Shown here: positions 9,232 through 17,619 of the stretch, piece by piece
How positions within the stretch are numbered: the stretch's first letter is position 1
Layout: every line of letters begins with the position of its first letter
DNA from: Bacillus massiliglaciei
GTDB taxonomy: Bacteria; Bacillota; Bacilli; Bacillales; DSM-1321
Assembly (NCBI RefSeq): GCF_900098925.1
Contig: NZ_LT622360.1
Location: 46,384 to 110,383, forward strand
Reading direction: 5' to 3'
DNA length: 64,000 bases
Made by a program: the position numbers and the translations under genes
The notes under the pieces: model-generated
Told to the model about the DNA's origin: nothing
Databases searched by the model: none
What the model saw: the letters and a program-made list of their open reading frames with translations, nothing else

Positions 9232-10365
9232 TTAAGCGTTTATATTATTTGGGTTCAAAGCATTTTCAACACTTACATAGGCATAGCCAAGATCGTTGGC
9301 TACCGCTTCGAAGGTAATTTCTCCGTTTGCTACATTCACGCCTTTAGCCAGTGCCTTATTTTCAAGAATTGCACTCACAGCGCCTTTATTAGCGATCTGC
9401 AAAGCATAAGGAACGGTGACGTTTGTCAGAGCCATAGTAGAGGTCTGAGGCACAGCTCCTGGCATATTGGCTACTGCGTAATGGACTACCCCATGTTTTG
9501 TATAAGTCGGATTATCATGAGTGGTAATTCGGTCGACTGTTTCGAAAATTCCTCCTTGGTCAATGGCTACATCAATAATGACAGAGCCAGGGGACATCGA
9601 TTTAATCATTTCCTCTGTGACAAGCTTCGGAGCTTTAGCGCCTGGAATGAGGACGGCGCCGATCACTAAATCGGATTCCTTGACGGCTTCGGCTACGTTA
9701 TATGGATTGGAAATGAGCGTCTGGATTTGATTGCCGAAAATATCTTCTAATTGACGCAGGCGTTCTGGACTGAGATCTACAATTGTCACATCTGCTCCAA
9801 GCCCGATTGCAATCTTGGCTGCATTTGTTCCAACCATTCCGCCGCCGATGATCGTTACTTTCCCCTTTTTAACCCCAGGGACACCGCCGAGAAGGATTCC
9901 TTTGCCGCCTTGATTTTTTTCAAGGAACTGAGCCCCGATTTGGGCAGCCATTCGTCCCGCAACTTCGCTCATGGGCGACAGCAGAGGGAGCGTGCCATTA
10001 ACGGTGACAGTTTCATAGGCAATGGCCAAAACTCCATTGTCTTTTAATGCTTGCGTGAGGGCAGGATCTGCCGCTAAATGGAGATACGTAAATAAAATAA
10101 GATCTTTTCGGAAATATTGATATTCTTCAGCAATTGGTTCTTTTACTTTTAATATCATTTCGGATGCGGTCCAGACACTGGATGCATCTTCAGCAATCAC
10201 GGCACCGGCTGCACGAAATGCTTCATTTAGAAAACTGCTGCCGGCACCGGCTTCTGTTTCTACAAACACTTCATGGCCTGCTGCCACTAATGCCGCTACT
10301 CCTGCCGGGGTAATGGCTACACGGTTCTCATTGTTCTTAATTTCCTTTGGAATACCTATACGCAT
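9232..10365 (-). CDS. ald: Alanine dehydrogenase
   Basis: The enzyme (377 residues) interconverts L-alanine and pyruvate plus ammonia with NAD+; in bacilli it supports growth on alanine and sporulation. It starts [20 protein letters not shown] with the family's N-terminal substrate domain, and has [20 protein letters not shown] (nucleotide-binding loop) and a C-terminal region ending in ALNPNNINA. The ORF extends to 10425, but the ATG at 10363-10365, preceded by GGAGTGATGA, restores the conserved family start. Upstream lie a TATAAT -10 and a 38-bp palindrome that could bind the AdeR-like activator encoded nearby. Confidence 0.96.
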   Translation of the reverse strand: MRIGIPKEIKNNENRVAITPAGVAALVAAGHEVFVETEAGAGSSFLNEAFRAAGAVIAEDASSVWTASEMILKVKEPIAEEYQYFRKDLILFTYLHLAADPALTQALKDNGVLAIAYETVTVNGTLPLLSPMSEVAGRMAAQIGAQFLEKNQGGKGILLGGVPGVKKGKVTIIGGGMVGTNAAKIAIGLGADVTIVDLSPERLRQLEDIFGNQIQTLISNPYNVAEAVKESDLVIGAVLIPGAKAPKLVTEEMIKSMSPGSVIIDVAIDQGGIFETVDRITTHDNPTYTKHGVVHYAVANMPGAVPQTSTMALTNVTVPYALQIANKGAVSAILENKALAKGVNVANGEITFEAVANDLGYAYVSVENALNPNNINA

Positions 10366-10405
10366 ATTCATCACTCCGATCATTATTTTAATACTTTGTA
10401 CACAA

Positions 10406-10411
10406 ATTATA
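10406..10411 (-). promoter_or_regulatory. Putative -10 element of the ald promoter
   Basis: On the minus strand TATAAT occurs about 41 bases before the ald ATG. No good -35 sits 17 bp upstream, which suits an activator-dependent promoter. A TTGACT lies only 8 bases upstream, which is too close. Confidence 0.45.
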
Positions 10412-10455
10412 ATTGGAAAAGTCAATGCTGCCGTTTGTGGATATAGGAGAAAAGA

Positions 10456-10493
10456 TTTTCAGTCATTTGTGAAATTTCACAAATGACTGAAAA
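10456..10493. promoter_or_regulatory. Perfect 38-bp palindrome upstream of ald
   Basis: TTTTCAGTCATTTGTGAAA is followed directly by its exact reverse complement with no loop. The centre is about 110 bp upstream of the ald ATG and about 75 bp upstream of the start expected from the -10. It lies just after the ecsC-like stop codon. A zero-loop, AT-rich palindrome without a long T tail is more operator-like than terminator-like; the AdeR-type activator encoded upstream is the obvious candidate ligand. Confidence 0.6.
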
Positions 10494-10505
10494 CGGGGCC
10501 TGGGA

Positions 10506-11333
10506 TTAACTTATTTCAGAAGGGAAGGTGTCCGTTTGATTAAGCCTGTCCACGATTCGTCTTTTTTTATAGAGCATGTCAGCTGTCTCCGCTAAATCGG
10601 CAATCATTGACCGGTTGGAGAAAGCCCCAAAAAGGATTCCCGCAATCGGAACCATTTGAAGGAGCTTCTTCAGGCCGAATTGATCGCGATAGGTATAAAT
10701 CACTTCCCGCCATCCCTGAAGCTGGGAAATCATTTCTTGCCTTTTGTCTTCTGAATCGAAATTTGACAGTTCATTAAGAATGGCAGTCTTGCCCACTGTA
10801 TCTGCATTGGAGAACTGAAGGCATTTTATAACAAAGACCCTTTCCCTTTTTTCCTCGGGATTGAAGCCATAGGAGAGGGCAATGTCCTGAATTGTTTTGA
10901 TGGAGATTCCGAGCAGGAGGGGGATATCGGCAGCTAAAGTGAAGATGCCGCCGACCCCGGTTGTCGCACCTTGTACAGCCGCCGCCCTTATCAAAGATTT
11001 CTGCATGTCCTTGCTGACTTCGTTCATAATTTCTAATGGTGCAGTTTTCACATCCTCTAAAGTAATAATCTCTAGATTAGGGAGCTTTTTCTGAAATTTC
11101 TTTAACACGTTTTTTTCCTTTGACATATATTTGCCGCCGAATTGAAGATAATTTCCGATTTCGTCCAAAGCAAGGGCCATTTTATCCTGGATGAAGGCAG
11201 GTGTAAGTCTGTCGAGAAGCTTAAAGGGAATCCGGCCGATTTTTTCCCAAAACCAGAGCCCTTTTTGGCTCTTTTCCCATTTTTCAATTTTTTTTAATTC
11301 TGTAAGCAAATAGGAACTTTCCTCAATAGTCAT
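10506..11333 (-). CDS. EcsC family protein
   Basis: The 275-residue protein matches the EcsC family: a charged N-terminus, a central amphipathic/hydrophobic block (AAVQGATTGVGGIFTLAADIPLLLGISIKTIQDIA) and a C-terminal hydrophobic patch (LLQMVPIAGILFGAFSN). EcsC was named from the B. subtilis ecs ABC transporter operon, but the molecular role is unknown. The ATG at 11333 is 3 bases from the regulator's stop, with AAGGTGG inside the regulator's end, so the genes are probably translationally coupled. Its position between a regulator and ald suggests co-regulation, which is inference. Confidence 0.85.
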   Translation of the reverse strand: MTIEESSYLLTELKKIEKWEKSQKGLWFWEKIGRIPFKLLDRLTPAFIQDKMALALDEIGNYLQFGGKYMSKEKNVLKKFQKKLPNLEIITLEDVKTAPLEIMNEVSKDMQKSLIRAAAVQGATTGVGGIFTLAADIPLLLGISIKTIQDIALSYGFNPEEKRERVFVIKCLQFSNADTVGKTAILNELSNFDSEDKRQEMISQLQGWREVIYTYRDQFGLKKLLQMVPIAGILFGAFSNRSMIADLAETADMLYKKRRIVDRLNQTDTFPSEIS

Positions 11334-11336
11334 CTG

Positions 11337-12611
11337 TTAACCACCTTTACTTTCTTTTAAATATTGTCTATAGTGAGCCGCCTTGATATGTAAATAGAGA
11401 GCCATTTTTTGAATAGGATCTTTAGGGCGTATACTGCTGATTTCAATGATTCGTTTCAATCGGTAATTCATCGTGTTCACGTGGATATGAAGGATTTTGG
11501 AGGCGTCATTCAGGTTTCCGTCACAATCCAGATACACAGTAAGCGTATCGAGCAGGTCTGTTTGATTTTTTTCGTCATACTTTTTTAATTTCATTAATGG
11601 TGGAAATCCTGGGTCTGGCCGGCTGATCAATAAATCAAGTGCCTGCAGAACCCCGAGCTCTTCGTAATGGCAGATTTCCTCTGTTTCTTTTGGGAAGGCA
11701 TGTTTCATTTTTAATGTATAAAGGGCCTGCTGATAGCTGGACATCGCTTCTGAAAGGGAAACCGTTTGATTCCCGGAAGCTCCAAGAATCCCTTCTACCC
11801 CGAAACGGCGCTTCATTTCACGTATGAAAAAGGGTAGGAAAGCATGAATGGAATCGGAGAAATCCAATGGTTTGTCTTCTTCTTTGGCACCAGCCAGCAG
11901 GATGAGTTTATTCTGATCGATTGTAAACAAAGTAGATTTGAATTGCTGGGTCGTACTCAGCATATAGGATATGTGGCGCTCGACTTCCCGGGTGATATCG
12001 CTCGGAAATTCAAAGACCAGAATGCTAAACATAGAAGGAAGCTGAATCGAGAACCTGGAAAAATTCTCAATCATCTCGGATTCCTGCTGATAGTGACCAG
12101 TCAATAGTCTCCATAAAAACTCCTGATGACCCGCCTCTTCTCTTTTTTTCTTGATTTGGAGCTGCTGAAGCTGATTTTTGGCTTCCTTGGCTGAAAAGAG
12201 AAGGAAGGCTAAGTCTTCATCGGTAAAGGGTTTATTGACTTCTAGAGCCCAAATAAAGCCGAGAACTTCATTATTTTTTCGAATGGAAACAGCTGCCCTG
12301 TTCCCAAGGCCTACTTCCTGTATCGATCCAATCTTAATCGGGAAGTTTTCTTTAAGCAGAGCCGGAATAATCCCGTCTTTCCATAAGCTGTTAATGACTT
12401 TTTCAGGCACTCTTCTGCCGATGATTGTGGAGATGCGGGCTTGATCTGTCGTATCGTCATGCATGCTGTAGGCCAGTAAACGATGATTTCTGTCCTCGAT
12501 GGTGATCGGACAGCCCAATACCGAACTGATTCGGTCGGCGAACTCCATTAGGTCCCCATACAAATTTTTAAAAATGTCCCTGTGCTGTTTATCAATCTCT
12601 TTCATACTCAT
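11337..12611 (-). CDS. adeR: PucR/CdaR-family transcriptional regulator (AdeR-like)
   Basis: The 424-residue protein has a sensory N-terminal half (GAF-like, SVLGCPITIEDRNHRLLAYS and AAVSIRKNNEVLGFIWALEV) and a C-terminal PucR-type helix-turn-helix (LTVYLDCDGNLNDASKILHI, then HVNTMNYRLKRI). Proximity to ald points to the AdeR subgroup, which activates ald in B. subtilis. The frame opens at 12710, but the ATG at 12609-12611 has AAGGAGCC at the right distance. A second ATG follows at 12605. The name rests on context, not on a unique motif. Confidence 0.8.
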   Translation of the reverse strand: MSMKEIDKQHRDIFKNLYGDLMEFADRISSVLGCPITIEDRNHRLLAYSMHDDTTDQARISTIIGRRVPEKVINSLWKDGIIPALLKENFPIKIGSIQEVGLGNRAAVSIRKNNEVLGFIWALEVNKPFTDEDLAFLLFSAKEAKNQLQQLQIKKKREEAGHQEFLWRLLTGHYQQESEMIENFSRFSIQLPSMFSILVFEFPSDITREVERHISYMLSTTQQFKSTLFTIDQNKLILLAGAKEEDKPLDFSDSIHAFLPFFIREMKRRFGVEGILGASGNQTVSLSEAMSSYQQALYTLKMKHAFPKETEEICHYEELGVLQALDLLISRPDPGFPPLMKLKKYDEKNQTDLLDTLTVYLDCDGNLNDASKILHIHVNTMNYRLKRIIEISSIRPKDPIQKMALYLHIKAAHYRQYLKESKGG

Positions 12612-12735
12612 CAAGGCTCCTTGCCATTTGGTCATACTTTTATAGTAATGGATTTGTGACTTTTTCGCATTGGTTTTCTGATGAGGGAGAGGAGCAGATT
12701 TATGATCCAAGAGAAATCCTTTAAGCAGTCAGCAC

Positions 12736-12764
12736 AAAAAAAGGTGCCGGAATGCCCGGCACCT
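12736..12764 (-). terminator. Terminator of the pit gene
   Basis: On the minus strand AGGTGCCGG pairs with CCGGCACCT and is followed by seven T residues, 15 bp after the pit stop codon. Confidence 0.9.
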
Positions 12765-12778
12765 CTTATAGATGAACT

Positions 12779-13777
12779 TTAGAAAATGAGGTCTAAAAGA
12801 TAATAGACAATTGCGGCTAATGTTGCAGAGATCGGCAATGTAATAACCCAAGTAATGAGCATTCTTTTAGCGGTTCCCCATTTAACGCCCTTCAAACGGT
12901 GTGCAGAACCTACACCGAGAATTGAGGAAGAAATGACGTGTGTGGTGCTGACTGGCAGGTGGATTAGGGATGCTCCGAAGATAATCCCGGCACCTGTTAG
13001 ATCGGCAGCCACCCCGTTAATTGGACGGATTTTCATAATTTTGCCGCCGACTGTCTTAATGATCTTCCAGCCGCCGATCGATGTGCCAAGACCCATTGCT
13101 GTCGCACAGGACACCTGGACCCAGAATGGAATTTCCGTACTGGAAACGAAATTGTTGGCAATCAAGGCCATTGTGATGACTCCCATCGCCTTTTGCGCAT
13201 CGTTCATGCCGTGCGTGAACGACTGTGTAGCAGCAGTCAGGATTTGGATTCTCCTAAACTGCTGATTCGTTTTAGTCAGGTTATTATTTTTGAAAATCAC
13301 CTTAAAGATGCTGTAGATGATGAATCCGACAACAAAAGCAAGAATAGGCGAGAAAATCAAAGCTTCCAGTATTTTCAGGAATCCGGCCCATTCGATGGCG
13401 CCGAAACCAGCAGCTGCGATGGCTGCTCCTGCAATGGAACCGATAAGTGCATGGGAGGAACTGCTTGGAATCCCGTAATACCAGGTGATTAAATTCCAGG
13501 CAATCCCGGCAATCAAAGCTGCAAGAATGACAAGGGATCCGTTGCTTAACTGGAAGGGATCCACGATTCCGCTGGAGATGGTTTTGGCCACTCCGGTGAA
13601 GGTCAGGGCTCCCAGGAAGTTCATAACAGCCGCCATGATAATGGCATGCTTCGGTTTTAAGGCTTTCGTTGATACGGAGGTCGCTACCGCATTGGCCGTA
13701 TCATGAAAGCCGTTGATAAAATCAAAAGCAAGGGCGAAAATGACAACTAAAATCGTTAATATCAATAAAGTATCCAT
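12779..13777 (-). CDS. pit: Inorganic phosphate transporter, Pit family (copy 1)
   Basis: This 332-residue permease imports phosphate with a cation. The two PiT signature repeats are visible: DFINGFHDTANAVATSVSTK near the N-terminus and THGMNDAQKAMGVITMAL in the second half, plus GIPSSSSHALIGS and PVSTTHVISSSILGVG. About ten TM segments. It lies 16 bp after the DUF47 gene, the ykaA-pit arrangement of B. subtilis. A close paralog sits at 14575-15579. AAGGAGCC precedes the ATG at 13777. Confidence 0.94.
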   Translation of the reverse strand: MDTLLILTILVVIFALAFDFINGFHDTANAVATSVSTKALKPKHAIIMAAVMNFLGALTFTGVAKTISSGIVDPFQLSNGSLVILAALIAGIAWNLITWYYGIPSSSSHALIGSIAGAAIAAAGFGAIEWAGFLKILEALIFSPILAFVVGFIIYSIFKVIFKNNNLTKTNQQFRRIQILTAATQSFTHGMNDAQKAMGVITMALIANNFVSSTEIPFWVQVSCATAMGLGTSIGGWKIIKTVGGKIMKIRPINGVAADLTGAGIIFGASLIHLPVSTTHVISSSILGVGSAHRLKGVKWGTAKRMLITWVITLPISATLAAIVYYLLDLIF

Positions 13778-13792
13778 AATGGAAGAGGCTCC

Positions 13793-14413
13793 TTAGGCAT
13801 TTTTCATGATGATGGTTTCGAGTGTATTGGCGACAGCCTGGCAATTGTCGGCAATTTCCTCTAAGCTCTCATATATTTCCTTGTACTGAATGATGCGAAT
13901 TGGATCTTTTTCCACTGTGAATAAGTTTTTGATTGATTGACGCTGAATCCCGTCACAAACAGATTCAAGATCTTTAATTTTGATGGCGTGATCACGGATT
14001 TTGCCTAATTTCTTTGTTGAAAGGGTGTCGACCGCAATTTCGATTTCATACGAACACTGTTTAATGGCATCGACAAAGCGAAGCATGTAATCGTCAGCAT
14101 TTACGATAGAGTACATTTCGAACAGGGCAGCACAATGCTCCAGTCCATCCAGAACATCATCCATTCTCATAGTCAATTCCAGGATATCTTCCCGTTCAAT
14201 AGGGGTAATAAAGGCATTGTTCAATTCTTTAATGACATTGTGCACCATTGAATCGCCTTTATGTTCATAGTCCTTCATTGTTTCTGAGAAAATCTTCAAA
14301 TCGCTTATATTATTGAGCTTATATTCAGCAAAATAATCTGAGCTTTCCTTTAAATTGATGGCGATGTCTGAAAGCATTACTGCGAATTTGTCTTTTTTTG
14401 ATTTAAAAGCCAT
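13793..14413 (-). CDS. DUF47 / PhoU-like protein (YkaA family)
   Basis: This soluble, all-helical 206-residue protein belongs to DUF47, a PhoU-related family usually encoded beside Pit permeases and thought to modulate them. Visible features are the repeated helical pattern with acidic metal-binding-like motifs (DYEHKGDSMVHNVIKEL, TMRMDDVLDGLEHCA, IKDLESVCDGIQRQ) and a final helix (EIYESLEEIADNCQAVANTLE). It is transcribed ahead of pit copy 1 with a 15-bp gap, so they form an operon. Pho-box-like hexamers occur upstream at 14496-14580. Confidence 0.9.
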   Translation of the reverse strand: MAFKSKKDKFAVMLSDIAINLKESSDYFAEYKLNNISDLKIFSETMKDYEHKGDSMVHNVIKELNNAFITPIEREDILELTMRMDDVLDGLEHCAALFEMYSIVNADDYMLRFVDAIKQCSYEIEIAVDTLSTKKLGKIRDHAIKIKDLESVCDGIQRQSIKNLFTVEKDPIRIIQYKEIYESLEEIADNCQAVANTLETIIMKNA

Positions 14414-14495
14414 GTAAAAAGCCTCCTGGTTTGTAGAAAAAATTTTCCGACAGCCTTGTAAAAATGGTCCGTCTTTGTAGTATTAGCCAAGTAAT

Positions 14496-14580
14496 TGTAA
14501 CGAATTCGTTAACTCTTTTGGAAGAGGTTTCGACGAAAATTTACAATATCTTAATAAAACTTTACAATTCTCCTTTACCC
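14496..14580. promoter_or_regulatory. Cluster of Pho-box-like hexamers upstream of the DUF47-pit operon
   Basis: On the plus strand TTTACA, TTAATA, TTTACA and TTTACC start at 14540, 14551, 14561 and 14574, about one helical turn apart. On the minus strand, in the operon's orientation, TTAACG and GTTACA are 11 bp apart (14512 and 14501). The sequence GTTTCGAyrAAAATTTACAA here also occurs upstream of pit copy 2 (about 15838-15856). PhoP control is plausible but unproven. Confidence 0.4.
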
Positions 14581-15579
14581 ATGCATGAAAAAGGATAAAA
14601 CTGTATAAATCAAGGCGGCTAACAGAGCGGAAATCGGCAGGGTGATAAACCAGGTGATGACCATCTGTTTGGCAGTTCCCCATTTTACTCCCCTCACCCG
14701 GTGGGAAGAACCTACACCGAGTATGGATGAAGAAATGACATGTGTAGTACTGACCGGCATGTGGATGAAAGTGGCCCCAAAAATGATCGCGGCTCCTGTA
14801 AGATCGGCAGCCACACCGTTGACAGGACGGATTTTCATAATTTTGCCGCCAACTGTCTTAATGATTTTCCAGCCGCCGATGGAAGTTCCCAGAGCCATGG
14901 CAATCGCACAGGACAGCTGTACCCAGAAAGGAATGTCGCTCGTTGTAACATACCCATTAGCAATGAGGGCCATTGTAATGATCCCCATTGATTTTTGGGC
15001 ATCGTTTGTACCATGTGTGTAAGATTGGATGGCAGCTGTCAAAATCTGAATCCGGCGAAAATGCTTATTCGTTTTGCCTAAGTTATTTTCCTTAAAGAAC
15101 ACCTTAAAGAGGCTGTACACGATATATCCCAAAGTGAAGGCCAGAATCGGCGAAACAATCAAGGCGATAATAATGGTCGTAAAACCGCTCCATTTAATGG
15201 AATCAAAGCCGGCTGCTACAATGGCGGCACCCACGATGGAACCGATCAGGGTATGAGAGGAGCTGCTGGGAATTCCGTAATACCATGTCAGCAGGTTCCA
15301 GATGATGGCGGAAAACAGGGCAGCAAGGATGACGACCGGCCCGTTTTCAATTGTAAAAGGGTCGACGATGTCTTTACTGATTGTCTGCGCCACTCCGGTA
15401 AAGGTCAGTGCACCAAGCAGGTTCATAATGGCTGCCAGTACAATCGCATGTCTTGGCTTTAAGGCTTTGGTGGAAACGGAGGTAGCGATGGCATTGGCTG
15501 TATCATGGAAGCCGTTAATAAAATCGAAAATAAGAGCAAAAGCAACGATTAAAACGGTTAATAATAAAATCGTATTCAT
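14575..15579 (-). CDS. pit: Inorganic phosphate transporter, Pit family (copy 2)
   Basis: A 334-residue Pit permease that is a close paralog of copy 1. Nearly every signature is shared (DFINGFHDTANAIATSVSTK, SYTHGTNDAQKSMGIITMAL, GTSIGGWKIIKTVGGKIMKI, PVSTTHVISSSILGVG), with differences mostly in the linkers. The frame opens at 15630, but the ATG at 15577-15579 aligns with the paralog's start and has AGGGAG upstream. It lies about 160 bp before the DUF47 gene with no clear terminator between, so read-through into DUF47-pit is possible. It looks like a local duplication of the permease without its DUF47 partner. Confidence 0.93.
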   Translation of the reverse strand: MNTILLLTVLIVAFALIFDFINGFHDTANAIATSVSTKALKPRHAIVLAAIMNLLGALTFTGVAQTISKDIVDPFTIENGPVVILAALFSAIIWNLLTWYYGIPSSSSHTLIGSIVGAAIVAAGFDSIKWSGFTTIIIALIVSPILAFTLGYIVYSLFKVFFKENNLGKTNKHFRRIQILTAAIQSYTHGTNDAQKSMGIITMALIANGYVTTSDIPFWVQLSCAIAMALGTSIGGWKIIKTVGGKIMKIRPVNGVAADLTGAAIIFGATFIHMPVSTTHVISSSILGVGSSHRVRGVKWGTAKQMVITWFITLPISALLAALIYTVLSFFMHG

Positions 15580-15969
15580 TGAATGAAATCTCCCTAATAT
15601 AAAATAATCTGAAAAACGGTATTCAAGCATTTCCTTGATCTTTCTTACAGCACCTTCTTTTACTGGGGTTTTGCTGGAAATCTTTCTGCTCTATAGAAAG
15701 AGTGAATAAAGACGAGAGCATGCATGACTGGATCATGCGCAAGCTGTTTTCAGCCATCCATATAAAAAATCAAAAAAGAGGTATGTATAGGTTGTCAAAT
15801 TCGCCCCATCTTACCCATCCATTAATTAGAATAAGCGTTTCGATAAAAATTTACAAAGAATTTAAGTAAGTGAAGTAAATATTTCTTATATGTTTCAGAG
15901 CAAAATTTTACCTTTCATTCAGAACTAGATGGTACAATTTTAAAGAATAAAATAAAGGAGGCTAGGTCA
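15580..15969. other. Divergent intergenic region pit2 / aldo-keto reductase
   Basis: About 390 bp, AT-rich, presumably with promoters for both flanking genes. It contains TTTACA (15850) and TTTAAG (15861) 11 bp apart, within a segment resembling the one upstream of the DUF47 gene. No ORF is convincing. Confidence 0.5.
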
Positions 15970-16800
15970 ATGATTAAAAGTATCGAAGAAAAAGTAGCGA
16001 TGAATAATGGAATAGGCATTCCTCAGCTGGGTTTTGGAGTCTTTAAAGTAGAAAGCGGAGAACAAACTGTATCATCTGTGAAAAAAGCCATCGAAACAGG
16101 TTATCGGGCTATCGATACCGCTGCCATTTATCAAAATGAAGAAGGTGTCGGACAGGCTATCAGAGAGAGCGGTGTGGCCCGCGAAGATCTATTCATCACT
16201 TCAAAAGTGTGGAATACTGATCAAGGGTACGAGACGACTTTAAAAGCTTATCAGGACAGCTTGGACCGGCTCGGTCTGGAATATCTCGATTTGTATTTGA
16301 TTCATTGGCCAGGCAAAGACAAGTATCTGGAAACATGGAAAGCTTTGGAGCATTTATACAAAGAAGGAAAAGTCCGTGCTATTGGAGTAAGTAACTTCCA
16401 TATCCATCATCTTGAAAACCTAATGGCAAATTCGGAAATTAAACCAGTCATCAATCAAATTGAACTCCATCCATACCTGTCCCAAAAAGAGATCCGCGAT
16501 TTTTGTGCTAAACATGAAATCTTGGTTGAAGCATGGGGACCGCTCGGACAAGGGAATTTGATCAATGAACCGACCGTTATGAAAATTGCAGAGAAGTATG
16601 GCAAATCATCAGCACAAGTGCTGATTAGATGGCATCTGCAAAACGGAATCGTGGTCATTCCTAAATCTGTCACACCATCAAGGATTGAAGAGAACGCCAA
16701 TGTCTTTGATTTTGAATTGAGCAAGGAAGATATGAATCAAATCGATGCGCTGAATAAAAATGAGCGTTTCAGTAAAAATCCTGATGAATTCATATTTTAA
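15970..16800 (+). CDS. Aldo/keto reductase
   Basis: The 276-residue NADPH-dependent oxidoreductase has the (beta/alpha)8 AKR fold, of the YvgN/YtbE group that reduces methylglyoxal and other aldehydes. The catalytic tetrad is D49 (GYRAIDTAAIYQNE), Y54, K79 (FITSKVWN) and H112 (YLIHWPGKD). The cofactor-side motif VIPKSVTPSRIEENANVFDF is present. The ATG follows AAAGGAGG. It appears monocistronic, with a terminator at 16866-16902. The physiological substrate cannot be told from sequence. Confidence 0.94.
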   Translation: MIKSIEEKVAMNNGIGIPQLGFGVFKVESGEQTVSSVKKAIETGYRAIDTAAIYQNEEGVGQAIRESGVAREDLFITSKVWNTDQGYETTLKAYQDSLDRLGLEYLDLYLIHWPGKDKYLETWKALEHLYKEGKVRAIGVSNFHIHHLENLMANSEIKPVINQIELHPYLSQKEIRDFCAKHEILVEAWGPLGQGNLINEPTVMKIAEKYGKSSAQVLIRWHLQNGIVVIPKSVTPSRIEENANVFDFELSKEDMNQIDALNKNERFSKNPDEFIF

Positions 16801-17232
16801 GCTGTCTCTCTAAGTTTGGGAGCAGAAAATACGCTACATATTTTTCTACGATGAATGTATAACGAAAGGGGCAAGCTGCAGCTGCGGTTTGCTCCTTTTT
16901 TCTTTGTGCCTGAATCAAATCCCCAAATAGTAAAACTTGATAAGATACCCTGTTTTCTAATGTTTATTCTTGTTTACGCCCCATTTATTTAATAAATTTT
17001 TTTAGGTTTTATATCGGAAATACGGGGAAAATAAACAATACAACGGCGGACTAAGCAAATGACAAGTCATCTTAAAGTAGAAGCTTTGATAAATGCTGAA
17101 GAGTGTTGACCTCATATCGTTGTTACATCTACTGGCATTTGTCACATTAGTTTATACTGCTTAGCCGTTAAGAAAAGGGGAGGAACAAAAGGATTCCTTA
17201 CCCTAATTACAAAATTAAAGGAGGAAGTAAAC
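16801..17232. other. Intergenic region with terminator and GlsB-type gene promoter
   Basis: The aldo/keto reductase terminator (16866-16902) is followed by about 300 bp of AT-rich DNA that should hold the promoter of the membrane-protein gene. A TATACT at 17154-17159 is a possible -10. No ORF is supported. Confidence 0.5.
16866..16902 (+). terminator. Terminator of the aldo/keto reductase gene
   Basis: AGGGGCAA..GC pairs with GC..TTTGCTCCT, followed by a T run. Confidence 0.75.
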
Positions 17233-17487
17233 ATGGCATTTTTATGGTCATTGATTATTGGAGGTATTATCGGTTGGTTAGCTGGAATGATTGTTGGACG
17301 TGACATTCCTTTCGGTATTATTGGAAACATCGTAGCAGGATTTATCGGTGCTTGGTTAGGTACATTGATTCTTGGAGACTGGGGACCAGTCGTTGCAGAC
17401 TTTGCGATTATTCCGGCCTTGATCGGAGCTATCGTCTTTGTCTTCATTTTGAGCATGATCCTCAAAGGAACAAGAAGAGCTTCTTAA
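17233..17487 (+). CDS. GlsB/YeaQ/YmgE family membrane protein
   Basis: This 84-residue protein has three hydrophobic segments with Gly-rich helix interfaces (FLWSLIIGGIIGWLAGMIVG, PFGIIGNIVAGFIGAWLG, IPALIGAIVFVFILSMI), the pattern of the transglycosylase-associated/GlsB stress protein family. The ATG has a perfect AAAGGAGGAAG site. Its own terminator, the GAAAGCCGGCC palindrome, was the target of the adjacent insertion sequence. In bacilli, members are often stress-induced; no clear sigma-B promoter was found here. Confidence 0.88.
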   Translation: MAFLWSLIIGGIIGWLAGMIVGRDIPFGIIGNIVAGFIGAWLGTLILGDWGPVVADFAIIPALIGAIVFVFILSMILKGTRRAS

Positions 17488-17505
17488 CGTAAATAAGATG
17501 ACTGG

Positions 17506-17529
17506 AAAGCCGGCCTTATGGCCGGCTTT
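17506..17529. repeat. Left copy of the IS target duplication (terminator stem)
   Basis: An AAAGCCGGCC/GGCCGGCTTT palindrome with loop TTAT, without a T tail. It is identical to 19089-19112. Confidence 0.88.
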
Positions 17530-17531
17530 CA

Positions 17532-17578
17532 GGCTGTAGACAAACTCGTGAAAATCGAGTTTATCTACAGCCTTTTTT
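17532..17578 (+). terminator. Hairpin and T tail inside the IS left end
   Basis: GGCTGTAGACAAACTCG pairs with CGAGTTTATCTACAGCC around a 7-nt loop (one mismatch), then six T residues. It lies between the IS end and the transposase start, so it can stop transcription entering the element from outside. Confidence 0.8.
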
Positions 17579-17619
17579 ATATTAAAATGGAGGTAACAAA
17601 TTTACTTGAGGTGACCAAT

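Noticed and set aside
17506..17529. Treating the two GCCGGCC hairpins as two independent terminators
   Set aside because: They are identical over 24 bp, lie exactly at the IS ends, and the left copy lacks a T tail, which fits a target duplication better.
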